Assembly: GCA_021842385.1 (NCBI GenBank)
Contig: JAKCAE010000009.1
Coordinates: 1 to 36,194 of the forward strand
DNA length: 36,194 nt
Direction of reading: 5' to 3'
DNA from: a bacterium
GTDB lineage: Bacteria; Patescibacteriota; Doudnabacteria; UBA920; VMFF01
The position numbers and the translations under genes are program-made. Below, piece by piece: positions 8,886 to 17,529 of this stretch (the stretch's first letter is position 1; each line of letters begins with the position of its first letter). The notes beneath the pieces are model-generated. The model searched no databases and had not been told where the DNA came from. It saw nothing but the letters and a program-made list of their open reading frames with translations.

Positions 8886-11327
8886 TTATATTACAGCACT
8901 AGAGGCAACTTTGTCACCATCATCAAGACGCATGACTCTAACACCCTGGGTTGCTCTGCCTAGTGTTGAGATGGTGTTTAGTTTTGTTCTCAGGGCTTGT
9001 CCGCTTCTTGAAAAGAGTACAAGATCATGTTCTTCGCTTGCTGTGACAATATGCATGGAAATAATTTTACCTGTTTTGTCTGTAACTTTCAACGTCTTTA
9101 TTCCCGAGCCTCCGCGTTTCTGAACTTTGTAGAAAGAAAGGTCTGTCTTTTTACCCAAGCCGTTTTCTGTAATGACTAGAACTTGAAGATCTTTTGTATT
9201 TTCACCTTTTGAAATAATGTCCATGCTCATTAAAAAATCCTTGCCTTTTAAGCGCATACCCCTTACTCCGGCTGCTCCTCTGCCCATTGGTCTGATGTCT
9301 TTTTCAGAAAAACGGATTGCTTGGCCCATTTCTGTTGAGAGCATTATCTGGTCATCGCCATTTGATAGATTAACCCATTTTAGTTCGTCGTCATCTTTTA
9401 GTTTGATGGCAATCATACCGCTTCTGCGGACTTTTGCGAAAGCGTCAGATTCCACTTTTTTTATGAGCCCTTTCTTAGTTGTCATGACCAAGTATTTTGC
9501 CGGAGATTTTTTAGATTGACAAAGAATTGCAGTGGCATATTCTCCAGAGCCAAGCTGGAGAAAGTTAACTAGCGCTTGTCCTTTGGCAACCCTGGAGCTT
9601 TCTGGTATTTCATAGACTTTTGTTTGAAAAATACGTCCTTTGTTGGTAAAGAACATCATATCATCGTGAGTGTTTGCTGAGATGACAACATCAACAACAT
9701 CCTCTTCCTTTGTTGTCATACCTATGACCCCTTTACCACCGCGTCCTTGAGTTTTGTAGGTGTCTGGAGCCAGACGTTTAATGTAACCTGATTTGGTGGT
9801 TGTAATTATGACGTTTTCTTCAGGAATGAGATCTTCTGCTTTAAATTCCCCTATTGGGGTTTTTACAACCTGGGTTCTTCTTTCATCGCCAAATCTGTCT
9901 TTAAGTTCTGCAACTTCTTTTTTAATTATGGCTAGTATTTTCTTTGCTGACTTTAAGATGTCTTCTAATTCGGCAATGAGTTTTTTCTTTTCTGCTAGTT
10001 CTTCATCAATTTTTTTCCTTTCTAGTCCTGCTAGGGTTTGCAAACGCATGTCTAAGATTGCTCGTGCTTGAATTTCTGAGAGTTTGAATTTTTTTACTAG
10101 GTTTTCAAAGGCTTCTTCTTTGGTTGGAGACTTTTTGATTACTGCGATTACTTCGTCGATATGATCCAAGGCTTTTTTTAAGCCTTCTAGGATGTGTGCT
10201 CTTTCTTTGGCTTTGTTCAAATCAAACTCGGTTTTTCTTCTGACAACAATTTGTCTGTGTTCGAGGTATTTTTCAAGAATGGTTTTTAAGTTTAAAACCA
10301 TTGGTTCAATACCATCGACCAACGCCAACATGTTTAAGTGAAATGTTTCTTGAAGCTGGCTGTATTTAAAAAGCTGGTTTAGAATTTTGTTTGCTAAAGC
10401 GTCTTTTTTGAGGTCTACGACAATACGCACGCCATCTTTGTCTGACTCATCTCTTAAGTCTTTTATACCCTCAACCTTTTTTTCTTTGACTAAATCTGCA
10501 AATTTTTGAAGCAAAGTTGCTTTGTTAACACGATATGGAATTTCTGTAATGATTATTTGGTATGCTCCGGTTTTTGTTTCAACTATGTCAGTCTTGGCAC
10601 GCATGACTATGCTGCCTTTGCCTGTAGCATATGCTTCTTTTATGGCATTGATGTCGTAGATTATACCACCAGTTGGAAAATCTGGTCCTTTGATGAACTG
10701 TAAGAGGTCTTCTGTTGTTGCCTTGGGATCATCTATGAGTAATGTTATGGCGTCACAGAGTTCTGTGAGATTATGCGGAGGAATATCTGTAGCCATACCA
10801 ACAGCAATACCCAATGTTCCGTTTAAAAGAAGGTTAGGAAGCTTTGCTGGCAAGACAACTGGTTCTTTCTTGGTTGCATCAAAGTTATCTCTATAGTCAA
10901 CAGTTTCTTTTTCAATATCTGTAAGTAGTTCCTCTGCCATTTGGCTCATGCGCGCTTCTGTGTATCTGTAAGCAGCAGCGCCATCACCATCCATTGAGCC
11001 AAAGTTTCCTTGACCATCAATGATTGGATAGCGCATGGCAAAATCTTGAGCCATGTGCACCATGGAATCATAGACTGCCACATCGCCATGTGGGTGGTAT
11101 TTTGCAAGCACGTCACCGACCACAGATGCGGATTTTCTAAACTTTGCATTGTGTCTTAAACCTTGTTCGTGCATGGAATACAAAATGCGCCTGTGTACTG
11201 GTTTTAAGCCGTCTCTGACATCTGGTAGGGCACGATCCACGATCACGCTCATAGCGTAATCAAGGAAGCTTTCTTGCATTTCTGATTCTATTGTGCGTTG
11301 GCGTAAGACGCCGATTTCTTCTGACAT
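8886..11327 (-). CDS. gyrA: DNA gyrase subunit A
   Basis: [28 protein letters not shown]-type N-terminus ([27 protein letters not shown]), [11 protein letters not shown] active-site Tyr, repeated C-terminal beta-pinwheel blades. Confidence 0.96.
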   Translation of the reverse strand: MSEEIGVLRQRTIESEMQESFLDYAMSVIVDRALPDVRDGLKPVHRRILYSMHEQGLRHNAKFRKSASVVGDVLAKYHPHGDVAVYDSMVHMAQDFAMRYPIIDGQGNFGSMDGDGAAAYRYTEARMSQMAEELLTDIEKETVDYRDNFDATKKEPVVLPAKLPNLLLNGTLGIAVGMATDIPPHNLTELCDAITLLIDDPKATTEDLLQFIKGPDFPTGGIIYDINAIKEAYATGKGSIVMRAKTDIVETKTGAYQIIITEIPYRVNKATLLQKFADLVKEKKVEGIKDLRDESDKDGVRIVVDLKKDALANKILNQLFKYSQLQETFHLNMLALVDGIEPMVLNLKTILEKYLEHRQIVVRRKTEFDLNKAKERAHILEGLKKALDHIDEVIAVIKKSPTKEEAFENLVKKFKLSEIQARAILDMRLQTLAGLERKKIDEELAEKKKLIAELEDILKSAKKILAIIKKEVAELKDRFGDERRTQVVKTPIGEFKAEDLIPEENVIITTTKSGYIKRLAPDTYKTQGRGGKGVIGMTTKEEDVVDVVISANTHDDMMFFTNKGRIFQTKVYEIPESSRVAKGQALVNFLQLGSGEYATAILCQSKKSPAKYLVMTTKKGLIKKVESDAFAKVRRSGMIAIKLKDDDELKWVNLSNGDDQIMLSTEMGQAIRFSEKDIRPMGRGAAGVRGMRLKGKDFLMSMDIISKGENTKDLQVLVITENGLGKKTDLSFYKVQKRGGSGIKTLKVTDKTGKIISMHIVTASEEHDLVLFSRSGQALRTKLNTISTLGRATQGVRVMRLDDGDKVASSAVI

Positions 11328-11328
11328 A

Positions 11329-11559
11329 TTATTGATTCTGTCCTGATGCTGGTGTTAATTGTGTCTTGTCCATTTTAAAGTTTTTTATGGAGTTTTGTAT
11401 GGTCTTGAAAAGCTCGAGGTTTTTAGGGGATCCGCTGTCATAGTTTCCGATTAAGATCCATGCGCCAATTAGGACAATTGCTGCTACGACTGTTGTTAAC
11501 CAAAGCAGTTGTACTTTTTTTTCTTTTGGCTTTGCTCTTAGTTTTTCTAACCACTGCAT
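11329..11559 (-). CDS. Small single-TM protein, unknown
   Basis: 76 aa with one TM segment ([21 protein letters not shown]), ATG abuts upstream CDS stop. Confidence 0.6.
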   Translation of the reverse strand: MQWLEKLRAKPKEKKVQLLWLTTVVAAIVLIGAWILIGNYDSGSPKNLELFKTIQNSIKNFKMDKTQLTPASGQNQ

Positions 11560-12191
11560 TATCTTAGCGGCTCCAGGATAATTATCTTCATGGGCTGCTC
11601 TACTGTGAGGTCTTTTTTCTTTAGCGTTAGCTTGTCCATTTTTTCATGTTTATTCCCAAACTCTTTAAGGAACTTTTCTTCTGTGTCAGCATGGATCTTC
11701 AATCCAGGCATTTTGTAGTGCATCGGGATGACAAATTTTGGCTCTATGAAGTTAACAGCCTTTGCTGCTTCATCTGAGTTGAGAACTCCATTTGCTCCGA
11801 TTGGTACTAGCATGACATCAACGTCACCAATATCTTCCAGCTCATCTTCACTTAAGGATAGTTTTTCAATGTGTGCCATGTGTAAGATTTTTATACCCTC
11901 GACTTCAATTAAATAAATGGTTATTACCCTACCATTCTTATCTTTAACAGGAATACCTGTTATTGTGTGTTCTTTAACATCATATTCCCCGGGTCCGTTA
12001 ACAATGAAAGGCTCTCCTGAAAAACCTGAGGTCCAGGAATACAGCTCATTACCTTTCTCAGAAAGGATGACTAAATCAGCTGCTCCGCGAGGTGGAGTTA
12101 GTCCAGAGTCCTTGCCAAAAGGATCAATTATTGATGTGGATTCTTTCCCTGTTATCTTAAACGAACTTAGTCCAAAATATGAGATTTGCAT
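11559..12191 (-). CDS. MBL-fold metal-dependent hydrolase-like protein
   Basis: MQISYFGLSSFKITGKESTSIIDPF...VIPMHYKMPG pattern typical of UPF0173-like MBL proteins. Confidence 0.8.
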   Translation of the reverse strand: MQISYFGLSSFKITGKESTSIIDPFGKDSGLTPPRGAADLVILSEKGNELYSWTSGFSGEPFIVNGPGEYDVKEHTITGIPVKDKNGRVITIYLIEVEGIKILHMAHIEKLSLSEDELEDIGDVDVMLVPIGANGVLNSDEAAKAVNFIEPKFVIPMHYKMPGLKIHADTEEKFLKEFGNKHEKMDKLTLKKKDLTVEQPMKIIILEPLR

Positions 12192-12251
12192 GTGTATATT
12201 TTACCAAAAAAAGAGCAATTTTGGAAGCCTAAAATGAGTCTTAAAAACACC

Positions 12252-12276
12252 GAGCCCTGAGGGTTAGTCAGGGCTC
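12252..12276 (-). terminator. Hairpin at 3' end of the Zn-ribbon/HTH gene
   Basis: GAGCCCTGA-gggttag-TCAGGGCTC, then T-run on minus strand; stop codon lies in the stem. Confidence 0.7.
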
Positions 12277-12951
12277 TGGTTTTGGTGGGAAGCGCGCGCC
12301 GCATACTAGACAATACCCGTCAGTATTCGGGTTTGCTTCTGCTTCGGCATGGGTTTTAGGGCAACCCTCTTTGGCTTCAACTTCGATAGTGTGACCCCAA
12401 ATTCTGTTGAACAGCTCTGCCAGGAATTGCTGTCTGCGTTTGCCGCAGTTTGTGCAGTGCTTGGCATAGCGCGGCTGAATATCACCGCATTGCTTGCAGG
12501 GGATTCCCATGCCTCGAGAGTAGATTTCGGACAGTGCTTCTTCCATATCAACGGTTTTGCTCGGGCAAACTCTCTCAAAAGCAATGCAGATTCTTTCGAT
12601 GAGATTTTCCCGCAGAGCTCTAGCTTTTCCCGCAGACACGTTTAGCGCTTCTGCAATCTCCCCGATGCTGTCTTGCTCTGCATAGAGCAGGTACGCAACT
12701 AGGAACATCTCATCGCTCAGTTCTTGAGCAAGAGGAGTGCAGGCCTCTTTAACTTCCTCTCCCGTGGCATCCTCTGAATCAAGGTAGTCTACATCCTCAT
12801 CATCAAGGAGGTCGTCTGCTTGATCATGGGTCATACCAGGCGCCCATGTCTCTATTGCCATTCCGAAAGCATCTGTGGGGGCGTGTTGATCTCCCCGCCA
12901 GGATTCGTCATCTGGCAGCTCGAAGGAGCTGTCTTCTTCCCATTCACTCAT
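12268..12951 (-). CDS. Uncharacterised protein: acidic N-terminus, sigma-70-region-4-like HTH, two Cys-rich (zinc-ribbon-like) segments
   Basis: Start ATG at 12951 with SD GGAGG (AGCGGAGGAGCCATG); HTH-like DSIGEIAEALNVSAGKARALRENLIERI; CKQCG...CTNCGKRR and CPKTHAEAE...CLVCGARF. Confidence 0.75.
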   Translation of the reverse strand: MSEWEEDSSFELPDDESWRGDQHAPTDAFGMAIETWAPGMTHDQADDLLDDEDVDYLDSEDATGEEVKEACTPLAQELSDEMFLVAYLLYAEQDSIGEIAEALNVSAGKARALRENLIERICIAFERVCPSKTVDMEEALSEIYSRGMGIPCKQCGDIQPRYAKHCTNCGKRRQQFLAELFNRIWGHTIEVEAKEGCPKTHAEAEANPNTDGYCLVCGARFPPKPEP

Positions 12952-13010
12952 GGCTCCTCCGCTGATTTTTGCCCCCGTATGTTGCAATATTACACTAAGT
13001 TTCTTGATCC

Positions 13011-13039
13011 TTGCAATATATATGGTTTTTTAGTATACT
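13011..13039 (+). promoter_or_regulatory. rpsA promoter
   Basis: TTGCAA-N17-TATACT. Confidence 0.75.
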
Positions 13040-13045
13040 TTGGAA

Positions 13046-13187
13046 GCTTAATGAACTCGCACGTTTATTAAATATTAAAAAGTCATTAGGCCTTTGCAAG
13101 GAACGTGCGGTTAAGAATTAACTAACAGAATAGATTTGCGGATTTACCGCATCAATTCTCAAGTTAGTTCTTGGGATTTTTTATTTC
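13046..13187 (+). promoter_or_regulatory. Structured 5' leader of rpsA (candidate attenuator/autoregulatory element)
   Basis: CGCACGTT(13058)...AACGTGCG(13102) pair; AAGAATTAAC(13113)/GTTAGTTCTT(13163) enclosing TGCGG-ATTTA-CCGCA; followed by GGGATTTTTT; no SD. Confidence 0.6.
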
Positions 13188-14330
13188 ATGTCAGAAAAAA
13201 CAGCTACAACAAATGCTCAAACAATGAACGATCTCTTGCAGTCAGGCCTTGAAATTAAGGTTTTGAAGCCAGGGGAAGTTGTTGCGGGAAAGATTTTGTC
13301 TGTAGGGAAAAATGAAGTTTATGTAGATATTGAAGGTTATGGTTTAGGCGTAGTTCGTGGTCGTGAGCTTTATGATGACGAAGCAACTCTCTCTTCTTTA
13401 AAACCAGGAGATGAAGTTTTTGCTTCTGTGGTTGATATTGAAAACAAAGACGGCAACATTGAGCTTTCGTTCCGCCAAGCAGGTCAGGAAAGGGTCTGGT
13501 CTACTTTGCAAGAAAAGATGCAGACTAAAGAAATAGTCCGTACTAAAATTTTAGAGGCAAACAAAGGTGGCTTGATGGTTGAAATTAACAATGTTATGGG
13601 ATTTTTGCCGGTTTCTCAGTTATCAACCGAACACTATCCAAGAGTTGAAGACGGTGACAAGAACAAGATTTTGTCTGTCTTAAATCAGTTTGTTGGTCAG
13701 ATGTTTGATGTTCAGATTATTACAGCAGATCAGAATGAAGAGAAATTGATTGTATCAGAAAAAGCAGTTTATGAAAAAGAATTGCAAGATAGAATCAGCA
13801 AGTTAAAGATTGGTGATGTTGTCACAGGAACAGTTTCTGGAATTGTTGATTTCGGGGTCTTTGTTAAATTCGGAGATTTAGAAGGCTTGGTGCATATTTC
13901 TGAGTTAGCTTGGCAACGCATCGAGCATCCAAAAGATATTGTTAAGGTTGGACAAGAAGTTAAAGCTGTTGTCATTGGTTTGGACAAAGGTAGAATTTCT
14001 TTGTCTATGAAGCAGTTAGAAAAAGATCCGTGGCAGGACAGTGTTAAGAAATACCAGATTGGTCAAGTCGTCAAAGGAAAAGTTTCCAAGATTATGCCTT
14101 TTGGTGTATTCGTCGAACTTGATGACCAGATTCAAGGCCTTGCGCACTTAATGGAATTGTCACACGAAGAAGTTAAGAGTGCTGAAGATGTTTTAAAGGT
14201 TGGAGATGAGAAAGAGTTTAAAATTATTTCAATTGAACCTCAAGAGCATCGCCTTGGTTTATCAATTAAAGCGTTGACTGAAAAACCAGAAGAGAAGAAA
14301 GAAGAAAAAGCAGAAGAGCCAACTGCTTAG
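13188..14330 (+). CDS. rpsA: Ribosomal protein S1-like, four S1 RNA-binding repeats
   Basis: Repeated S1 motifs (GDVVTGTVSGIVDFGVFVKFGDLEGLVHISELAW; GQVVKGKVSKIMPFGVFVELDDQIQGLAHLMELS). Confidence 0.9.
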   Translation: MSEKTATTNAQTMNDLLQSGLEIKVLKPGEVVAGKILSVGKNEVYVDIEGYGLGVVRGRELYDDEATLSSLKPGDEVFASVVDIENKDGNIELSFRQAGQERVWSTLQEKMQTKEIVRTKILEANKGGLMVEINNVMGFLPVSQLSTEHYPRVEDGDKNKILSVLNQFVGQMFDVQIITADQNEEKLIVSEKAVYEKELQDRISKLKIGDVVTGTVSGIVDFGVFVKFGDLEGLVHISELAWQRIEHPKDIVKVGQEVKAVVIGLDKGRISLSMKQLEKDPWQDSVKKYQIGQVVKGKVSKIMPFGVFVELDDQIQGLAHLMELSHEEVKSAEDVLKVGDEKEFKIISIEPQEHRLGLSIKALTEKPEEKKEEKAEEPTA

Positions 14331-14340
14331 TATTGTGGTA

Positions 14341-14370
14341 AAAAAACACCGGTAGAATCCGGTGTTTTTT
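14341..14370. terminator. Bidirectional intrinsic terminator
   Basis: ACACCGG-TAGAAT-CCGGTGT with flanking A/T runs. Confidence 0.85.
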
Positions 14371-14668
14371 ATTTTCCACTAATAATTTTTAGTAGTGCAT
14401 CAAAATTGTCTTGAGGTGTTGTTTTGTTATCTTTTTCAAGGCCGCATTTTTCGCAACGATGAGTGATGATATATTCCCCATTTTTTAAATGCACAGCAAT
14501 TGGTCGCATTAAACCTTGGCAGGAGGCTTCCCTATCTCCCGGATTTCTATCCACATGTTTACTGTAGAGACAGTTAAAGCAATGGTTAGTGTAACCATTG
14601 CCTTTGTTTTTTTGGCCACAATGTTTGCAAACAAAATCTTCGATTTTTCTTGAAAAATGTTTGCTCAT
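14369..14668 (-). CDS. RNHCP-domain (Cys-rich) protein
   Basis: MSKHFSRKIEDFVCKHCGQKNKGNGYTNHCFNCLYSKHVDRNPGDREASCQG; start moved to 14668 so it does not overlap the tRNA. Confidence 0.85.
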   Translation of the reverse strand: MSKHFSRKIEDFVCKHCGQKNKGNGYTNHCFNCLYSKHVDRNPGDREASCQGLMRPIAVHLKNGEYIITHRCEKCGLEKDNKTTPQDNFDALLKIISGK

Positions 14669-14675
14669 TTTATTC

Positions 14676-14762
14676 TGGTGCCGATGGTGGGACTCGAACC
14701 CACAAGCCCTTACGAGCAAGAGATTTTAAGTCTCTCGTGTATACCAGTTCCACCACATCGGC
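14676..14762 (-). tRNA. tRNA-Leu(UAA)
   Basis: Type II tRNA with long variable arm; anticodon stem AGAGA-CTTAAAA-TCTCT; GCCGATG acceptor; encoded CCA. Confidence 0.93.
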
Positions 14763-14792
14763 TCGTTTAATATATTAAGTTATACCTGCTAT

Positions 14793-14866
14793 GGAGGCCA
14801 CGACCGGAATCGAACCGGTGCATAAAGATTTTGCAGATCTCCGCCTTACCACTTGGCTACGTGGCC
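14793..14866 (-). tRNA. tRNA-Cys(GCA)
   Basis: GAGAT-CTGCAAA-ATCTT anticodon arm; U73 discriminator (TCCA); acceptor GGCCACG. Confidence 0.93.
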
Positions 14867-14940
14867 AGTTTTGTTTTGTCTTTTGAAAATCTATATAAGT
14901 TTAGCGCATTAGAAGATATTTTTCAAACGGTTTTGAGATA

Positions 14941-14969
14941 AATAAAACCCCGCCGGTTAAGGCGGGATT
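14941..14969 (-). terminator. Intrinsic terminator of the lysozyme-like gene
   Basis: minus AATCCCGCC-TTAACC-GGCGGGGTTTTATTT. Confidence 0.8.
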
Positions 14970-14986
14970 CTATTTCGCTTTCATTT

Positions 14987-15589
14987 TTAAGCTGACTCTG
15001 TTTCTACCTGTTGTTCTATTTCAACCAAGTCGTTGTAGACTTGTGTAGTTGCTGCATACCAGTTGGAACTTCTTGGATAAACGTATATTCCGTTCATCTG
15101 TTTTAAAGTCCAGCCTTTGTATCTCCTGTCAATTAACTTCTGTAAGTCAATGATCCAGTCAGCTGTAGAGTCATATCTTTTAAGACCGGCATAACCTTTT
15201 CCAAATTCTCCGTAAATGCCGCTACAGTTATTATAGTAACAACGTTTACCGAGAGAGCTTTCTGCGTTTGAGATAGCGATGATTGTTTTCCAATCATCTT
15301 GAGCCAGTAATATTTCGGTGTAATCCGCTAAAGGTGCGTCTTTACTTTCCAAATATTGTCTGACCAGGGTTACTTTCTTGTCGATCTTAGCATATTTCGC
15401 ATGGTCCATTGTAATTAATGAACCAGGGTTTTGAGTTTTGATTTCAAAAACGATGCTTTTGTCTGAACCAACAGTCTGGGCGTGAGCCACCAAGGAGCCG
15501 GGATGAATCCCAGTTACCAAGGAAACAAGAGCTATTAAAACGGCGAACTTGTTCTTAGCAGACTGAAGGGCCTTCAAAGAAGCGTTCAT
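14987..15589 (-). CDS. Secreted glucosaminidase/lysozyme-like protein
   Basis: N-terminal signal-peptide-like segment (FAVLIALVSLVTGIHPGSLVAHA); SNAESSLGKRCYYNNCSGIYG...WIIDLQKLIDRRYKGWT resembles lysozyme-like/glucosaminidase domains. Confidence 0.65.
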   Translation of the reverse strand: MNASLKALQSAKNKFAVLIALVSLVTGIHPGSLVAHAQTVGSDKSIVFEIKTQNPGSLITMDHAKYAKIDKKVTLVRQYLESKDAPLADYTEILLAQDDWKTIIAISNAESSLGKRCYYNNCSGIYGEFGKGYAGLKRYDSTADWIIDLQKLIDRRYKGWTLKQMNGIYVYPRSSNWYAATTQVYNDLVEIEQQVETESA

Positions 15590-15692
15590 TTTATATGATC
15601 AATTCCTTTCTTCCCTTAAATATTTAGATTTCAAAGTTCTGAAGCCTTTTTAGGCTTTGCGGACCTTTACTTGGACGGTTTTCACCGTACAA
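15590..15692 (-). promoter_or_regulatory. ~100-nt structured 5' leader of the lysozyme-like gene, candidate cis-regulatory RNA
   Basis: Hairpins ACGGT-GAAA-ACCGT (15875-equivalent + coordinates 15675-15688) and AAGCCT-AAAA-AGGCTT (15642-15657) separated by CCAAGTAAAGGTCCGCA. Confidence 0.45.
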
Positions 15693-15698
15693 GAAAGC

Positions 15699-15727
15699 AT
15701 TGTATCATACATTAGCCCATCTGTCAA
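15699..15727 (-). promoter_or_regulatory. Promoter of the lysozyme-like gene
   Basis: TTGACA-N17-TACAAT; a second TTGACA lies just upstream. Confidence 0.75.
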
Positions 15728-15765
15728 GGGATATGTCAAGGTGACTTTTGGTATTAAAAATGGTC

Positions 15766-15792
15766 TAAAAAAGCCCATTTTATTGGGCTTTT
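15766..15792 (-). terminator. Intrinsic terminator downstream of the ketoisomerase gene
   Basis: minus AAAAGCCCAATAAAATGGGCTTTTTT. Confidence 0.85.
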
Positions 15793-15804
15793 CGATGACA
15801 CCAG

Positions 15805-16218
15805 CTATATTTTTAGCTCTTTGAGCTTTTGTTTGTATTTCTCGTAGTCTTCAATATAGTCTTCCCTATTAGGGTTGTAATTTGTTGAGCTTATAGCCAA
15901 AAGAACCGCATCCTTGCTAAAGTCTTTGAAACCATGCCAAACGTAGTTTCCGATATACAAAGCGCTATGTGGGGCTTTCATTTGGATTTCTTCTAATCCA
16001 TTTCCTTGATCTATAACTGCGGTGCAGGATCCTGAAACCATAACAAAAAGCTCTTCTTCTTTTAGATGGCAGTGTTGCCCTGTGTTGCCTGTTGGGTTGG
16101 TTATGAAATATACCCGCTTAACTTCAAAGTCAATGTATTCTTTGAGTTCCAGCGGGCTGAGTGCAAAGTTTGAAGCTTGTATTTGTTTGACTTCAAACTG
16201 TTTAAATTGTAATTGCAT
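15805..16218 (-). CDS. WxcM/FdtA-like dTDP-sugar 3,4-ketoisomerase (cupin)
   Basis: VKRVYFITNPTGNTGQHCHLKEEELFVMVSGSCTAVIDQGNG and YIGNYVWHGFKDFSKDAVLLAISSTNYNPNREDYIEDYEKY. Confidence 0.85.
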   Translation of the reverse strand: MQLQFKQFEVKQIQASNFALSPLELKEYIDFEVKRVYFITNPTGNTGQHCHLKEEELFVMVSGSCTAVIDQGNGLEEIQMKAPHSALYIGNYVWHGFKDFSKDAVLLAISSTNYNPNREDYIEDYEKYKQKLKELKI

Positions 16219-16224
16219 TTTATT

Positions 16225-17472
16225 TTACTTAATGTGTTCGTTTATATCAGCGTTTCTTTGTTTAATCTTAGCGATCCATTCTTGATTGTGCAAATACCAT
16301 TCTATTGTTTTAGGAATTGCTTCTTCAAATCTGTGTTCTGGGTACCAACCAAGTTCGTTCATAATTTTTGCTGCATCAATGGCGTATCTTCTGTCATGAC
16401 CCGGTCTGTCTGGAACAAATTTGATCATGGATTCAGGTAAACCAAAGTATTGCAGAATTAATTTTGCAATCTCCAGATTACTCTTTTCATTGTTACCACC
16501 AATATTGTAAACTTCGCCAGGGATTCCTTTATGTAGCATCAAATCTATTGCTTTAACATGATCAAGAACAAAGAGCCAATCGCGAATATTTCTACCGTCT
16601 CCGTAGATTGGGAATTGTTCCCTGTTTAATGCTTTGGTTATTAAATATGGGATTAATTTTTCCGGGAACTGGTAAGGGCCGTAATTGTTTGAGCAGTGGC
16701 TGACAATCACAGGGACTCCAAAGGTGTTGTAGTAAGCTCTGCAAAGTAGGTCTCCACCGGCTTTTGCAGCAGCATAAGGAACGTTTGGTTCAAATGCTGT
16801 TTCTTCGGTAAACATTCTTTGTTCACCAAGTTCTAAGGATCCGTATACCTCATCTGTTGAAATATTAACGAATTTGAAAAGATTGTGTCTTCTGGTTGCA
16901 TCAAGCAGTGTTTGTACACCAACAGTGTTAGTCATAACAAACTCTCTGGAACCAATGTGGATGCTTCTATCAACGTGTGTTTCCGCTGCGAAGTTAACTA
17001 TGGAATCAATCTTTTCTTTAACTATTATTTCATCGATGAATTTCTGATCAACAATATCACCTTGGTAGAAAATATAGTTTGAACGGTTTTCAATATCAAT
17101 TAAATTATCAATGTTTCCTGCGTATGTAAGTTTGTCTACGTTTACAATTTTGTAATGCGGATATTTTGTAACCATGTGTCTGACAAAGTTGCTACCAATG
17201 AAACCAGCTCCGCCGCATACCAAAACATTCATCTGCCTTACTTCTATATTCATGCCTTTGAGAACAGATGCAAAAATCTCAGCAGAAAGTCCTGAGATTT
17301 TTATGGCATCATGTATTTCAATTTCTCTTTTTTTGTAAAGTTTAACAGCCAAGCGGGTTCGCTCAGATGTGGTCATCTGGTTTAGTATTTCTTTGCTGTA
17401 TGCTTCTGTTCCGGTATTGTTTCCGTTGTAATTTGGGTCTAAGTGTGGTGGAAATGGAGGAGTAAATTCCAT
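16225..17472 (-). CDS. rfbB: dTDP-glucose 4,6-dehydratase with ~80-aa N-terminal extension
   Basis: GGAGFIGSNFVRHM, STDEVYGSL, PYAAAKAGGDLL, HCSNNYGPYQFPEKLIP; extension SERTRLAVKLYKKREIEIHDAIKISGLSAEIF; alternative core start ATG at 17232. Confidence 0.92.
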   Translation of the reverse strand: MEFTPPFPPHLDPNYNGNNTGTEAYSKEILNQMTTSERTRLAVKLYKKREIEIHDAIKISGLSAEIFASVLKGMNIEVRQMNVLVCGGAGFIGSNFVRHMVTKYPHYKIVNVDKLTYAGNIDNLIDIENRSNYIFYQGDIVDQKFIDEIIVKEKIDSIVNFAAETHVDRSIHIGSREFVMTNTVGVQTLLDATRRHNLFKFVNISTDEVYGSLELGEQRMFTEETAFEPNVPYAAAKAGGDLLCRAYYNTFGVPVIVSHCSNNYGPYQFPEKLIPYLITKALNREQFPIYGDGRNIRDWLFVLDHVKAIDLMLHKGIPGEVYNIGGNNEKSNLEIAKLILQYFGLPESMIKFVPDRPGHDRRYAIDAAKIMNELGWYPEHRFEEAIPKTIEWYLHNQEWIAKIKQRNADINEHIK

Positions 17473-17500
17473 AGTCGTTATTTAAAAAGGTTTACATCGT

Positions 17501-17529
17501 AGACTACCAGAATATGTTGTATTTGTCAA
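17501..17529 (-). promoter_or_regulatory. rfbB promoter
   Basis: TTGACA-N17-TAGTCT on minus strand, ~22-nt leader to ATG 17472. Confidence 0.65.

Noticed and set aside
8911-10896. Multiple ORFs antisense to gyrA (8911, 9217, 9793, 10506, 10690)
   Set aside because: Shadow frames of a long conserved CDS with low-complexity Ser/Leu/Phe-rich translations
15606-15698. Long-range CTTTCTT/AAGAAAG stem that would sequester the SD of the lysozyme-like gene
   Set aside because: The 5' CTTTCTT arm lies at or upstream of the predicted transcription start, so it may not be in the RNA; left as an untested possibility
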